Shown here: in pieces, positions 1 to 10,009 of the stretch
Numbering within the stretch: the stretch's first letter is position 1
Layout: each line of letters starts with the position of its first letter
Assembly (NCBI GenBank): GCA_009760885.1
Contig: CM019693.1
Span: 47,498,751 to 47,562,750 of the forward strand
DNA length: 64,000 bases
Direction of reading: 5' to 3'
DNA from: Achatina immaculata
Lineage: Eukaryota; Mollusca; Gastropoda; Stylommatophora; Achatinidae
Notes under the pieces: generated by a model
The model's database searches: none
What the model saw: only the letters and a program-made list of their open reading frames with translations
What the model was told of the DNA's origin: nothing
Program-made: the position numbers and the translations under genes

Positions 1-700
1 CCAAACCCTGTGCCACTACTTTTTCATTATGGCAGACAACAAAACCCCATCCACTTTTGCTGTTCCGAGGCAATGAGCCATATTTATATATTACTGTGTC
101 GGAAGACCCACAGTGATGCTGGATGAGATCTTGAACCCAAAGTCTCTACATCCATGGCTCTTCTGTACAATAACCTTTGTTAGCTGAGGTCGGTCCTGGA
201 CCAATAACCAATCATCACTTTTAGGCACCTCATCTAGATCGCCCACTGACATTATTGTATCCTCAGACTCAGCCATCCAGGATCTGCTTCCTTTGATGTG
301 TCTGCCCTCTATCAACCCAAGCTCCTTATGGAGAGGATGTCCTTCATGCCAGCAACAGTGAGGTGATCTGAGCATTCTTGTGTTTTGACCTCACACTCAG
401 CTTATCAAGCAGAAAGCTCATGGCTGCAACACAAGACCACTCTCCCTGCCTTGTTCTGTATGGCTCTAGTCTGTTCAGTTGTGCATGTGACAGGGTGAGT
501 AAGCCTAGACCACTCTCCAGGGGTGACATCACCAGTGCCTGCATCAGCAAGAACAGAGTGCTCTGTGGAAAGTTTGCTGTAGCCATAACCTAACTGCTCC
601 CAACACTTTCCTGACCCTTTGTATTATATTGTCCAAATGTGGAAAGAACAAGGATCGATCAAATCTGATCCCTAGATACTGCATGACATGTATTCTTTTA
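1..700 (-). mobile_element. I-type LINE fragment (RT end / linker to RNase H)
   Basis: Minus-strand conceptual translation over about 91-590 matches, piece by piece, the element at 50.1-52.9 kb in this window. Shared stretches include the region after the RT domain (FLLMQALVM, GLGLLTLS) and the linker rich in RSWMAE. The left end (about 1-80) also resembles the 50.83-50.9 kb part of that element. Several frameshifts and stops interrupt it, so it is a dead fragment. The match is seen directly in the window; assignment to an I/jockey-like LINE with RNase H follows from domain order. Confidence 0.6.
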
Positions 701-1324
701 ATATCTTGTACTCAACACTTCACAATTTTTGGTAACATTTCCCAATTTTATGAACCATCTGCCCTGCACTGTGAGAATTAATAAAACTGGGAAAGGTAAT
801 TACAAAAAGACAAGACACGCATTTAAATATGAGCTCCCAGATGAGCAAGCTCCAGGAAAGATTAGAATGAAAACGTGGGACAGGAAAGAAGAGAACAGGG
901 AATTGAGTCAACCACTTTGGTGGACAGAACAAATAGAAAACGCCTGGCTGATCAAGCAAGGCCCGACACAAAGATGGCAGAGATCTAGGACATCACCATG
1001 TAACAGCTGAAGAACTTAATGAAGCAGAGGAGGAAATGTGGGAGGCAACAAATGCATTCAAATCTCTTGCTATGGAGTCAAAGGTGCGGGAATGGAATAA
1101 GATGATACAAGCTGAGAAGTCTCTGCATAAGTTCTGGCAAGTGCAGAGGAAGATGAACAACAAGCCTGGAGTACAAAAGAATTACAACACAACCGATGAG
1201 GAAGGTAATGTACTGAGATCACAACACAACCGATGAGGAAGGTAATGTACTGAGATGTGATGAGCTGAAAGGGAGAGCCTTTTTCCAATGATACGTCAAA
1301 CAATCACATCAGGGTAATCTTGAA

Positions 1325-2712
1325 AAGTATATAATGATGAGAAACACAATATTAACCTTTGTAGTATAACAGCAAGAAACACAATATCAACCTTTGTATT
1401 ACAATGGCATCATCATCATCATCATGTGCCGTGCCGACTGGCGTTGGCTATTATGCTTCTCCAGAGTACGCGATCCTTCATGCAGGCCATCAGCTCAGTT
1501 GGTGATCTCCTCTCTCACCATCCCGTCAGACTGTCCAGTATCATTTCTCTTGGTCTTCCTCTTGATCTTCTTCCTTCTATTTTTCCTGTTGTTATAATAT
1601 TTTCAATGCCCCCTCTTCTCATTGCATGTCCTATGAAAGTACATTGTCTCTCTCTTATCTTTTTGACAAGGTTTTTTGTCTCTCCAGCTCTTCTCCTACA
1701 TTCTTCATTAGTTATTTTTGCTGTCCAGGGGATTCGCAACATTCTTCTAATAAACCACATTTCTGCTGCTTCCAATGATTTTTGTGCAGACTTGCCTATT
1801 GTCCATGATTCACTTCCATATAACAAGATAGGTTCAATATAGCATTTTAGGACTCGTTTTCTAACATTCATTGATAAGGATGTGTTGGTCAATATGTTTC
1901 TCATTCTCTGAAATGCAGTCTTTGCTTGGCCTGTTCTGTTCCTAATTTCTGTTCTGCATTTCCCATCTGAAGTTATTACTGCTCCAAGATATTTTTTAAG
2001 ATATTAAGATATTACAATGGCAAGAAACACAATATCAACCTTTGTATTACAATGGCAAGAAACACAATATCAACCTTTGTATTACAATGGCAAGAAACAC
2101 AATATCAACCTTTGTAGTATAACAGCAAGAAACACAATATCAACCTTTGTATTACAATGGCAAGAAACACAATATTAACCTTTGTAGTATAACAGCAAGA
2201 AACACAATATTAACCTTTGTAGTATAACAGCAAGAAACACAATATTAACCTTTGTAGTATAACAGCAAGAAACACAATATCAACCTTTGTAGTATAACAG
2301 CAAGAAACACAATATCAACCTTTGTAGTATAACAGCAAGAAACACAATATTAACCTTTGTAGTATAACAGCAAGAAACACAATATTAACCTTTGTAGTAT
2401 AACAGCAAGAAACACAATATCAACCTTTGTAGTATAACAGCAAGAAACACAATATCAACCTTTGTAGTATAACAGCAAGAAACACAATATCAACCTTTGT
2501 ATTACAATGGCAAGAAACACAATATCAACCTTTGTATTACAATGGCAAGAAACACAATATCAACCTTTGTATTACAATGGCAAGAAACACAATATCAACC
2601 TTTGTATTACAATGGCAAGAAACACAATATCAACCTTTGTATTACAATGGCAAGAAACACAATATCAATCTTTGTATTACAATGGCAAGAAACACAATAT
2701 CAACCTTTGTAG
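1325..2712. repeat. 35-bp minisatellite inside a LINE
   Basis: A 35-bp unit (core CAAGAAACACAATATCAACC) is repeated about 20 times at 2012-2712, with two or three more units at 1335-1409. Two unit variants alternate, ending TTACAATGG or AGTATAACAG. The array is split by the LINE fragment at 1410-2010. It sits between the linker and RT parts of the surrounding LINE, and the first unit merges with LINE sequence at about 1325. Small ORFs read through it are repeat artefacts. Confidence 0.95.
1410..2010 (-). mobile_element. 5'-truncated RTE-like LINE 3' end with (GAT)n tail and TSD
   Basis: The minus strand encodes about 129 residues of a LINE C-terminus (IEPILLYGSESW, WFIRRMLRIPW, GHAMRRGG, RGRPREMILD), ending in a (GAT)n tail at 1410-1425. 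A 12-bp target-site duplication, ATTACAATGGCA, flanks it at 1398-1409 and 2011-2022. The target is itself one unit of the 35-bp minisatellite, so this element inserted after the array existed. The tail, 5' truncation and target duplication are the marks of target-primed reverse transcription. Confidence 0.8.
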
Positions 2713-3477
2713 AAACAGAAGCCCTAGAAAGCCACATAGAATTGGGAGGAGGTAAGACAGACAATTAAATCTGCCAAAAATAGTGCACCTGGTCAATATG
2801 GCATCTGATATGGACATCTCAAAGAAGCTGGTGACAAGGTAGTAAAGCAGATGACAGAAGATTACAACCTGTGGTTGAAGACTGGCATGATACCCAAGGA
2901 ATGGCTGCAGAGTTACTTGATTCCCTTGCCAAAAATAGGTAAAGACAATATAAAACTGAATGGTTATCCAATAATAACATTACAAAACATATGCGGCAAC
3001 GTGACTGAGAGGATTATAGTCAGAAAACTATCAGGCTCTCTAGAGACCAGCAGGCTACTACTGAATACATGAGGAAGTTATCATCCAGGAAGAGATATGA
3101 GGGATTCCAGAAAAAAAAGAAGACACCATAAAACAATGAGAAACATTGCCACTTGATCTTGAGGATGCTTACAACAGAGTGGATTATACAATGCTGTTGA
3201 CACTTCTGACAGAGTTTGGAGTAAATATAAGACTAGTTTGATGGATAGCTTCAATGCTGTTAAAGCAATCAGTTGCCTTGAGATAGAGATCATGGATCTC
3301 AGGGCCCAAAACCACTGCAACAGAGCTGCCTCAGAGGTCTCCCTTGTCTCCTGTATATTCTACTGGCATTGTGCTGTTAGTTGGGAATGTTGTAGGTGAG
3401 TGCTGACTCATGCTGATGATATATTAACATATGAGCATGGGAGGTGGAGCTAGCCACAAGGGTACAGAGCAGGGTGG

Positions 3478-3592
3478 ATCAGATAACAGGCTGGTGTGAG
3501 GATAACAAGCTGGTGTGAGGATAACAAGCTGGTGTGAGGATAACAGGCTGGTGTGAGGATAACAGGCTGGTGTGAGGATAACAATGCTGTGA
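3478..3592. repeat. 19-bp minisatellite in LINE RT thumb coding sequence
   Basis: About six copies of a 19-bp unit (GGCTGGTGTGAGGATAACA) are present. The unit encodes GWCEDN, the exact start of the conserved LINE segment that continues into WCEDNNAVINPEKA, so the array grew from LINE coding sequence. Confidence 0.85.
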
Positions 3593-3654
3593 TAAACCCT
3601 GAAAAAGCTAGGATACAGTGGTGCTCATTAAATAAAATTAAATAAATTAATCAT

Positions 3655-3795
3655 ATCATACACAGCAACATGCTAAAGGACTCATCATTAATTATACACA
3701 GAAACATGCTATAGGGCACATCATTAATCATACACTGAAACATCCTATAGGCCTCATTATTAATCATACACAGAAACATACTATAGGATATCAGC
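3655..3795. repeat. About 45-bp tandem repeat, 3 copies
   Basis: Three to four diverged units share the core ATCATACACAGAAACAT. It directly follows the LINE RT remnant, and its left side (LNKINHI) continues the LINE frame. Confidence 0.7.
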
Positions 3796-3799
3796 AGCC

Positions 3800-4485
3800 T
3801 GAGATGTGCGGATGTTCTAACAGCAGAAAGTGGAACCAGTCTACAGAAATTTGTGAACAAAACAACTGAACTCAGTTACCACAGAACAACAACAACAGAT
3901 AATGGCAACATGAAATAAAATCATAACAGGTAAGGCAAAAGCAGCTTTTATGACAGATAAAAAAAACGATGTTAAGAAAAGTAAACAAAACAGCATCAGA
4001 GTGCTATATAACCTAAGTAACTGCTGCTGATGGGGGGGGGGGGGAAAGAGGACTTGTGGTAACATCAGCATACAATATGTGTAAACAACTGGGCATAAAA
4101 GGACAAGCAAGAATATGCATATTGAAAAGGCTCACAGAAACAGCAGAGAAATCATTGTGCACATATGACACAAATGTGGAGAACAATGGAACATTGACCC
4201 AGGAAGACTGTTATAAATTCGTGATGACCCTGTACAACACAGTAACAATAATCAAGGTAATATAATGGACGATAACATCCTGTACTGCATCAATGGGCAG
4301 CAAGAATGGTTTACATTTTCACTTTCCTCAGGGTGTGTCATACAAATCATCAAGTATGATGTGCTGTACAAGCAAGGGTGACATACGCGAAGTGTGGTCA
4401 AAGACGTGGTTACAGTAATATAAGAAAGCTTATCTAAATTCACTGAACAAACAGCTAGGAATGTTGACATGTTAACAGACGTGAA
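3800..4485. other. Unassigned stretch with a 69-codon ORF
   Basis: A plus-strand ORF at 4056-4265 (begins MVTSAYNMCKQLG) has an ordinary composition unlike the neighbouring repeats, but I do not recognise it. A run of about 12 G at 4034-4045 precedes it. It may be the tail of the LINE upstream or another decayed element. There is no splice, promoter or domain evidence for a host gene. Confidence 0.25.
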
Positions 4486-4487
4486 AA

Positions 4488-4965
4488 TTCAAACACTGTC
4501 TTCAGCCTCGTGAAGCCATTATAACCAACAACTCCCTGAAAATTCAAACAGTATCTTCAGCCTCATGAAGCCATTATAACCAACCAATCCCTGAAAATTC
4601 GAACAGTGTCTTCAGCCTCATGAAGCTGTTATAACCAACAACTCCCCGAAAATTCAAACAGTGTCTTCAGCCTTGTGAAGCCGTTATAACCAACAACTCC
4701 CTGAAAATTCGAAAGTCTTCAGCCTTGTGAAGCTGTTTTAGCCAACAACTCCCTGAAAATTCAGGTCTTCAGTCTTGTGAAGCTGTTATAGCCAACAACT
4801 CCCTGAAAATTCAGTCTTCAGTCTTGTGAAGCTGTTATAGCCAACAACTCCCTGAAAATTCAAACAGTGTCTTCAGCCTTGTGAAGCTGTTATAGCCAAC
4901 AACTCCCTGAAAATTCAAACAGTGTCTTCAGCCTCGTGAAGCTGTTATAGCCAACAACTCACAGA
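4488..4965. repeat. 55-bp minisatellite, about 9 copies
   Basis: The unit contains GTCTTCAGCCTTGTGAAGC followed by GTTATAGCCAACAACTCC. Copies vary by small indels, and two middle units are shortened near the start. Confidence 0.9.
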
Positions 4966-5275
4966 CCTCTGGAAGTCATGACTAAGAGGGGCCCAGCCCA
5001 CTCCCCCCCCCCAGAGCACCAGAAGTTTAAAAGGGGTATTTCTCTGATGATTTGTGCTGTTGTTTTGCTCTCTACAAGAGAGAGTTTCCTGTCTACAGCC
5101 AATATTGCTGTAATGCTGTGAAATCTGAACTATTAACAAAAAGGTGACAAAGAATTTGAAAGCACAAGAAACTAGTTTCGGAGAAATGCAACAAATACCC
5201 TGTGCAGACAGAAAAACAAATGAAGATGTCCTCACACAAGTTTAAGAACAACAAAACCTAGTTAAGATTATAATA
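4966..5275. other. No feature recognised
   Basis: Single-copy-looking sequence with a short poly-C run near 5005. The minus-strand ORF at 4945-5235 resembles nothing I know, and no splice sites tie it to SMPD4. Confidence 0.3.
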
Positions 5276-5740
5276 AAAAGACAGCTAAACTTCTTGATCA
5301 TGTCATGAGAAGACAAGCTGGAGAAACTGGACATGTCACGAGAAGAAAGAAGTTAAGAGAAATTGGACATGTCATGTGAAGACAGAAGTTAGAGAAACTG
5401 GACATGTCATGTGAAGACAGAAGGAGAAATTGGACATGTCATGAGAAATATGAAGATGGAGAAATTGGACATGTCATGAGGAATATGAAGATGGAGAAAT
5501 TGGACATGTCATGAGAAGACAGAAGTTGTGGAACTCAATATTGACTGAAAAATTCAAAGAAAAAATGAAAAGAGGAAGGCCAAGGGAAAAATATCTCAAT
5601 GCACTGAACAAGTGGTATGAAAAAAAAATGTCTGAAATGAATGAAAACACCAAGGGCCACACAAGATGGAGAAGCATGACTGCAATGCCATCCAGCATGG
5701 CACATTTTAATAATAACATGAGACGTAACAATTAACATGA
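5276..5740 (+). mobile_element. LINE C-terminal fragment with internal 34-36 bp minisatellite
   Basis: 5511-5735 encodes the basic C-terminus typical of RTE-like LINEs (KRGRPREKYLNALNKW, then TRWRSMTA). Upstream, 5285-5515 holds about seven units containing GGACATGTCATGAGAAGA. This encodes GHVMRR, the motif that normally precedes the GRPR region in such LINEs. The minisatellite is therefore an amplified piece of the same LINE coding region. Confidence 0.65.
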
Positions 5741-5779
5741 TACACTACATTAGCTATACAGTAACACAAGGTAATCTTC

Positions 5780-5905
5780 TTACATCCTTCCCATGCCATT
5801 AAACGTCATATAGGGCTCGCATAGTTGTCTGCCAAGTTTAGTAAAAACAAAATATAGGGCTCGCATAGTTGTCTGCCAAGTTTAGTAAAAACAAAATATC
5901 ATATT
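5780..5905 (-). mobile_element. Short 3'-end scrap of the LINE family at 18-19 and 29-30 kb
   Basis: The reverse complement of 5780-5845 matches the end of the 29.2-30.5 kb LINE, covering its last coding residues and the CTAACGGCACGGGAAGGAT stretch with a few changes. Part of it (about 52 bp containing ATAGGGCTCGCATAGTTGTC) is repeated at once. It is a very short 5'-truncated copy. Confidence 0.6.
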
Positions 5906-6059
5906 AGCCACAAATTAAACAAGAAACACTACATCTGCTACAAAGCAACATGAGTGTAACAGTAAACACAAAACACTACATCAAGTACAATGTAAGACAA
6001 GAAACATTCTGTATATCAACTAATAAAAGGATATTTAACATCAAGACTGGAGCACTGAA

Positions 6060-6131
6060 CTGTTGTTTATGTAGTTTGTTGGTATAAAATGCAGGGATAG
6101 CACCTTCTTCAATCAAATTCCTGGTTGGTGC
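6060..6131 (-). CDS. SMPD4: SMPD4 exon 4 (start clear, end uncertain)
   Basis: On the minus strand a good acceptor (TTGTTTCAG) precedes codons reading APTRNLIEEGAIPAFYTNKL. This continues exon 3 in phase 0 (exon 3 ends ...TCLP) and aligns with the SMPD4 segment after FPVxxLP, where the human protein has PVKASIQE and then YHNKV. Beyond KQQFSAP (about 6048) similarity fades and no strong donor is seen, so the 3' boundary is uncertain and the right end of the exon may be altered. A 37-bp minisatellite starts within about 25 bp of this acceptor. Later SMPD4 exons were not found in 1-6060 and presumably lie outside the window. Confidence 0.6.
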
Positions 6132-6149
6132 CTGAAACAAGTCACATAA

Positions 6150-7610
6150 AACGAGGAGTTAATGCCCGACATAGCAACAAATCTCTATTGAGGAGTTAAT
6201 GCCCGACATAGCAACAAATCTCTATTGAGAAGTTAATGCCTGACATAGCAACAAATCTTCATTGAAGAGTTAATGGCTGACATAGCAACAAATCTCTATT
6301 GAGGAGTTAATACCTGACATAGCAACAAATCTTTATTGAAGAGTTAATGCCGGACATAGCAACAAATCTCTAATGAGGAGTTAATGCCTGACATAGCAAC
6401 AAATCTTTATTGAAGAGTTAATGCCTGACATAGCAACAAATCTCTATTGAGGAGTTAATGCCTGACATAGCAACAAATCTCTATTGAGGAGTTAATGCCT
6501 GACACAGCAACAAATCTTTATTGAGGAGTTAATGCCTGGCATTTCTCCTGTGGCTAGTTCCCTAGCTTTTTTTTTTTTTTAATAAATCAGTTCAGATTAT
6601 CTGACATTGTTGGCAGTTTGCTTACAAAATAAACAATCAGTTGATCCTGTCAACTTTCTGCACAAATTTTTGAGACAAAAACATCACAAAGAAAAGAAAT
6701 CAAAGTGCCCACATTGGAGTGACATGTTAGAAATATTACCAGAATGACTTCCCCTTAATACAAAAGTCTTTAGAGCTTAATAAACAAAAAATTCTGCTGA
6801 AATGTACACCACCAATGGCATGATCTTTCCAGGACACTGAGCTGAGAACAATGCCATCAGTCTCTTGGTTTTTAAGAGTTAATACCTGTCACAGCAACAA
6901 TCTCTATTGAGGAGTTAATGCCCGACATAGCAACAAATCTCTATTGAGAAGTTAATGCCTGACATAGCAACAAATCTTCATTGAAGAGTTAATGGCTGAC
7001 ATAGCAACAATCTCTATTGAGGAGTTAATACCTGACATAGCAACAAATCTTTATTGAAGAGTTAATGCCGGACATAGCAACAAATCTCTAATGAGGAGTT
7101 AATGCCTGACATAGCAACAAATCTTTATTGAAGAGTTAATGCCTGACATAGCAACAAATCTCTATTGAGGAGTTAATGCCTGACATAGCAACAAATCTCT
7201 ATTGAGGAGTTAATGCCTGACACAGCAACAAATCTTTATTGAGGAGTTAATGCCTGGCATTTCTCCTGTGGCTAGTTCCCTAGCTTTTTTTTTTTTTTAA
7301 ATAAATCAGTTCAGATTATCTGACATTGTTGGCAGTTTGCTTACAAAATAAACAATCAGCTGATCCTGTCAACTTTCTGCACAAATTTTTGAGACAAAAA
7401 CATCACAAAGAAAAGAAATCAAAGTGCCCACATTGGAGTGACATGTTAGAAATATTACCAGAATGACTTCCCCTTAATACAAAAGTCTTTAGAGCTTAAT
7501 AAACAAAAAATTCTGCTGAAATGTACACCAACAATGGCATGATCTTTCCAGGACACTGAGCTGAGAACAATGCCATCAGTCTCTTGGTTTTTAAGAGTTA
7601 ATACCTGTCA
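6150..7610. repeat. 37-bp minisatellite block duplicated as a 0.72-kb tandem segment
   Basis: About ten units (core GAGTTAATGCCTGACATAGC) at 6150-6540 are followed by about 330 bp of non-repetitive sequence. The whole 0.72-kb unit then recurs nearly identically, with 6189 onward matching 6907 onward, through to about 7600. The copies differ by single bases and a one-base T-run change, so the duplication is young. The spacer contains no gene I can see. Confidence 0.9.
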
Positions 7611-8372
7611 CAGCAACATCCTCTCCCATATGTTCTATCACAGCAACAGTCCTTCCCATATGTTCTGTCACAGCAACAGTCCTTCCCATATGTTCTGTCA
7701 CAGCAACATCCCATCCCATATGTTCTGTCACAGCAACATCCCATCCCATATGTTCTGTCACAGCAACATCCTATCCCATATGTTCTATCACACCAACATC
7801 CCCTCCCATATGTTCTATCACAGCAACATCCCCTACCATATGTTCTATCACAGCAACATCCCATCCCATATGTTCTGTTACAGCAACATCCCCTCTCATA
7901 TGTTCTATCACAGCAACATCCAATCCCACATGTTCTGTCACAGCAACATCCCCTCCCATATGTTCTATCACAGCAACATCCCCTCCCATATGTTCTGTCA
8001 CAGCAACATCCCCTCCCATATGTTCTATCACAGCAACATCCCATCCCATATGTTCTGTCACAGCAACATCCCCTCCCATATGTTCTGTCACAGCAACAGT
8101 CCTTCCCATATGTTCTGTCACAGCAACAGTCCTTCCCATATGTTCTGTCACAGCAACAGTCCTTCCCATATGTTCTGTCACAGCAACATCCCCTCCCATA
8201 TGTTCTGTCATAGCAACAGTCCTTCCCATATGTTCTGTCATAGCAACAGTCCTTCCCATATGTTCTGTCACAGCAACAGTCCTTCCCATATGTTCTGTCA
8301 CAGCAACAGTCCTTCCTATATGTTCTGTCACAGCAACAGTCCTTCCCATATGTTCTGTCACAGCAACAGGGT
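7605..8372. repeat. 30-bp minisatellite, about 25 copies
   Basis: The unit is CACAGCAACA followed by TCCCCTCCCATATGTTCTGT. Two subtypes (ATCCC and AGTCC) occur in blocks. Because 30 is a multiple of three, the array is open on both strands over 190-280 codons; these are repeat artefacts, not genes. The right end runs straight into Penelope-like coding sequence. Confidence 0.95.
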
Positions 8373-8374
8373 GA

Positions 8375-9270
8375 GGATAGCGTTACCTGCCCTGTAGTCT
8401 GGGAAACGAAAACAATCACCTTTCCCAAAACTATCCTCACCTTTCATGAGGGATTCACATGCGAGTCCCGTAATGTGATATATGTCATCGTTTGCAAAAG
8501 ATGCAGGATAACATATATTGGTGAGACTGGCCTCAGATTAGGGGACCGCATGCAAAAACATCTGTACGACATCGCCCAGCATGCTTCGAAACCAGTCCCA
8601 AATCATTTCAATGGCCCCAACCACAGAGGCAAATCTGACTTTCTGGTTACAGCCATCAAACAATGTCACGCAGATGACACAAGCCGCCTGGCACTTGAGA
8701 ACTGCTGCATTCAAAATTATGGGACGCTGGAACCACATGGGTTAAACTCGCTGTTTAGTTACACGTAACATTCTCTTCAATCATTACAGTACCCTTCCAC
8801 AAAGTTCACCCCTTCTTACTTTTCAAACTTCCTCACAGCATCACTCTGCAACCCCTCTTCCCCAATCATCTGTTTCAACTTCTCCTAGCTAGGTCAATAT
8901 TGCATCACACACTCTCTCTCCCTTCCCCGGTTCCCCATCCACCACCCCCAGTTACAACCCACCGACCACATGTCACAGGTCCCTATTTAAAGTATCCACG
9001 TTCTACTAAATCCATTCCTGACACACACCGCCGGACAAGCTACACAAAATTTTTTTTTATTTTTATTTATTTATTTATTTGTTTACGTTATTTATTATTT
9101 ATTTATTTATTATTATTTTTTTAAAAATTATTTTAAATAGCATTCATGTGAATCCATACTTTATCTCCTCTCTCTACTTCTTCGTCCTGTATGTTTTTGT
9201 ATGATTAAGGCTCACGCCGAAACGTCACAACTTTGTAACCGTTAAGTAATAAAGCTGCTCCTACTTATTC
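8375..9270 (+). mobile_element. Penelope-like element, GIY-YIG endonuclease end and 3' UTR
   Basis: The reading frame at 8390-8768 carries ILTFHEGFTCESRNVIYVI and then CxxC..ITYIGETGLRLGDR, HLYDI, KPVPNHFN and a C-terminal GTLEPHGLN. This is the GIY-YIG nuclease that ends the single ORF of Penelope-like elements. The Tyr pair of GIY-YIG is represented by IYVIVC and YIGETG; Arg follows in LGDR and the conserved Glu in LALENC. RT is absent (5' truncated into the minisatellite). The 3' UTR has an AT-rich low-complexity run at 9050-9135 and AATAAA at about 9249. A related 3' end scrap occurs near 54.14 kb. Confidence 0.8.
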
Positions 9271-9364
9271 CTGTTTTATACACTGCTATAAACCCACATC
9301 TCATGTTCTATTATGATGTTCATAAGTTTCCACAACCATACTTAACAGCAAAGCAGTTCTTTAC

Positions 9365-9560
9365 CGATTTCAACTTCTCTTTCTCATCGTCAAATGCCAC
9401 AAGAATTTTGCACAGACGCAATGCACTTGAAGTTTTTCAGTCAAAATTTGATTGTAAGATCCTATACTGATGCCTGCTTCATCAGCAACTCCACGGATAC
9501 TTAAACAATGATCTCCATGAATTCTCTCAACATGGTGGCTGTATGCTGACACAGAAGGTC
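9365..9560 (-). pseudogene. Mariner-type transposase N-terminal fragment
   Basis: The minus strand encodes SIRGVADEAGISIGSYNQIL followed by EKLQVHCVCAKFL, the second helix-turn-helix of mariner-like transposases (family form: ...ISIGS...HVSAKFVP). Only about 55 residues remain, and there is no catalytic domain. Confidence 0.7.
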
Positions 9561-9599
9561 TCCAGGCCTGGGATCTTCCCCTACCAACATTCTGCCCTC

Positions 9600-9745
9600 T
9601 TTAAAGTAACAGAACTGTTTTGTAGGATTAGACCTCGAAACAACTGTGGACAAAGCACTTTTAGACGTGAGGGAAAGAAAAATCACAAGAGATTCAAATC
9701 ATGGACTGCAGTAGGACAAGCACTGTCTAGTCATAAGAGAACAGT
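9600..9745 (-). mobile_element. Decayed tRNA-derived SINE copy
   Basis: This segment resembles the SINE at 27.64-27.82 kb (shared GTTTTGTAGGA, AGAAATCACAAGAGA-like and ACTCTGGTAGGACAAGC-like stretches). Its tRNA-like head has expanded into the 39-bp minisatellite that follows. Confidence 0.55.
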
Positions 9746-10008
9746 GTACCAATGAACTACACTATCTAGTCATAAGAGAACAGTGTACCAATGAACTACA
9801 CTATCTAGTCATAAGAGAACAATGTACCAATGAACTACACTATCTAGTCATAAGAGAACAGTGTACCAATGAACTACACTATCTAGTCATAAGAGAACAA
9901 TGTACCAATGAACTACACTATCTAGTCATAAGAGAACAGTGTACCAATGAACTACACTATCTAGTCATAAGAGAACAGTGTACCAATGAACTACACTGTC
10001 TAGTCATA
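9722..10008. repeat. 39-bp minisatellite derived from the SINE head
   Basis: About seven copies contain CTAGTCATAAGAGAACAGTG then TACCAATGAACTACACT. It aligns with the SINE head sequence GTCTAGCCACGAGAGAACAG then CGTACTAACCAACTGAGTGA (27779-27818). The unit is thus the D-arm to anticodon part of a tRNA-like promoter region. Confidence 0.85.
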
Positions 10009-10009
10009 C

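Larger units (their letters stand above)
725..3660 (+). mobile_element. Degenerate plus-strand LINE (linker and reverse transcriptase), split by minisatellites
   Basis: Fragments in several frames read as one non-LTR element. 729-1310 is the linker between endonuclease and RT (WWTEQIENAW, EEEMWEATNAFKS, KFWQVQRKMNNK). 2770-3100 is the RT start (SAKNSAPGQYG, GMIPKEWLQSYLIPLPK). 3400-3450 carries the catalytic motif as HADDILTYEHG, and 3560-3640 gives the thumb segment (WCEDNNAVINPEKA). The last matches WCEDNNVVVNPTKA of the LINE at 51.5 kb, so both belong to one family. The coding sequence is interrupted by a 35-bp and a 19-bp minisatellite and by a separate LINE insertion at 1410-2010, plus stops and frameshifts. 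It is non-functional. Clade assignment (I/jockey-like) is inference. Confidence 0.65.

Noticed and set aside
4034..4045. Poly-G run as a functional quadruplex or gap artefact
   Set aside because: A single homopolymer; nothing around it supports a role and it could be sequencing noise.
7605..8372. CRISPR-like array
   Set aside because: Contiguous tandem units without spacers, in a eukaryotic setting.
7570..8440. Long ORFs (275-280 codons) rich in His/Ser or Cys/Asp
   Set aside because: Products of the 30-bp minisatellite; two strands and several frames are open and the array breaks into Penelope-like sequence.
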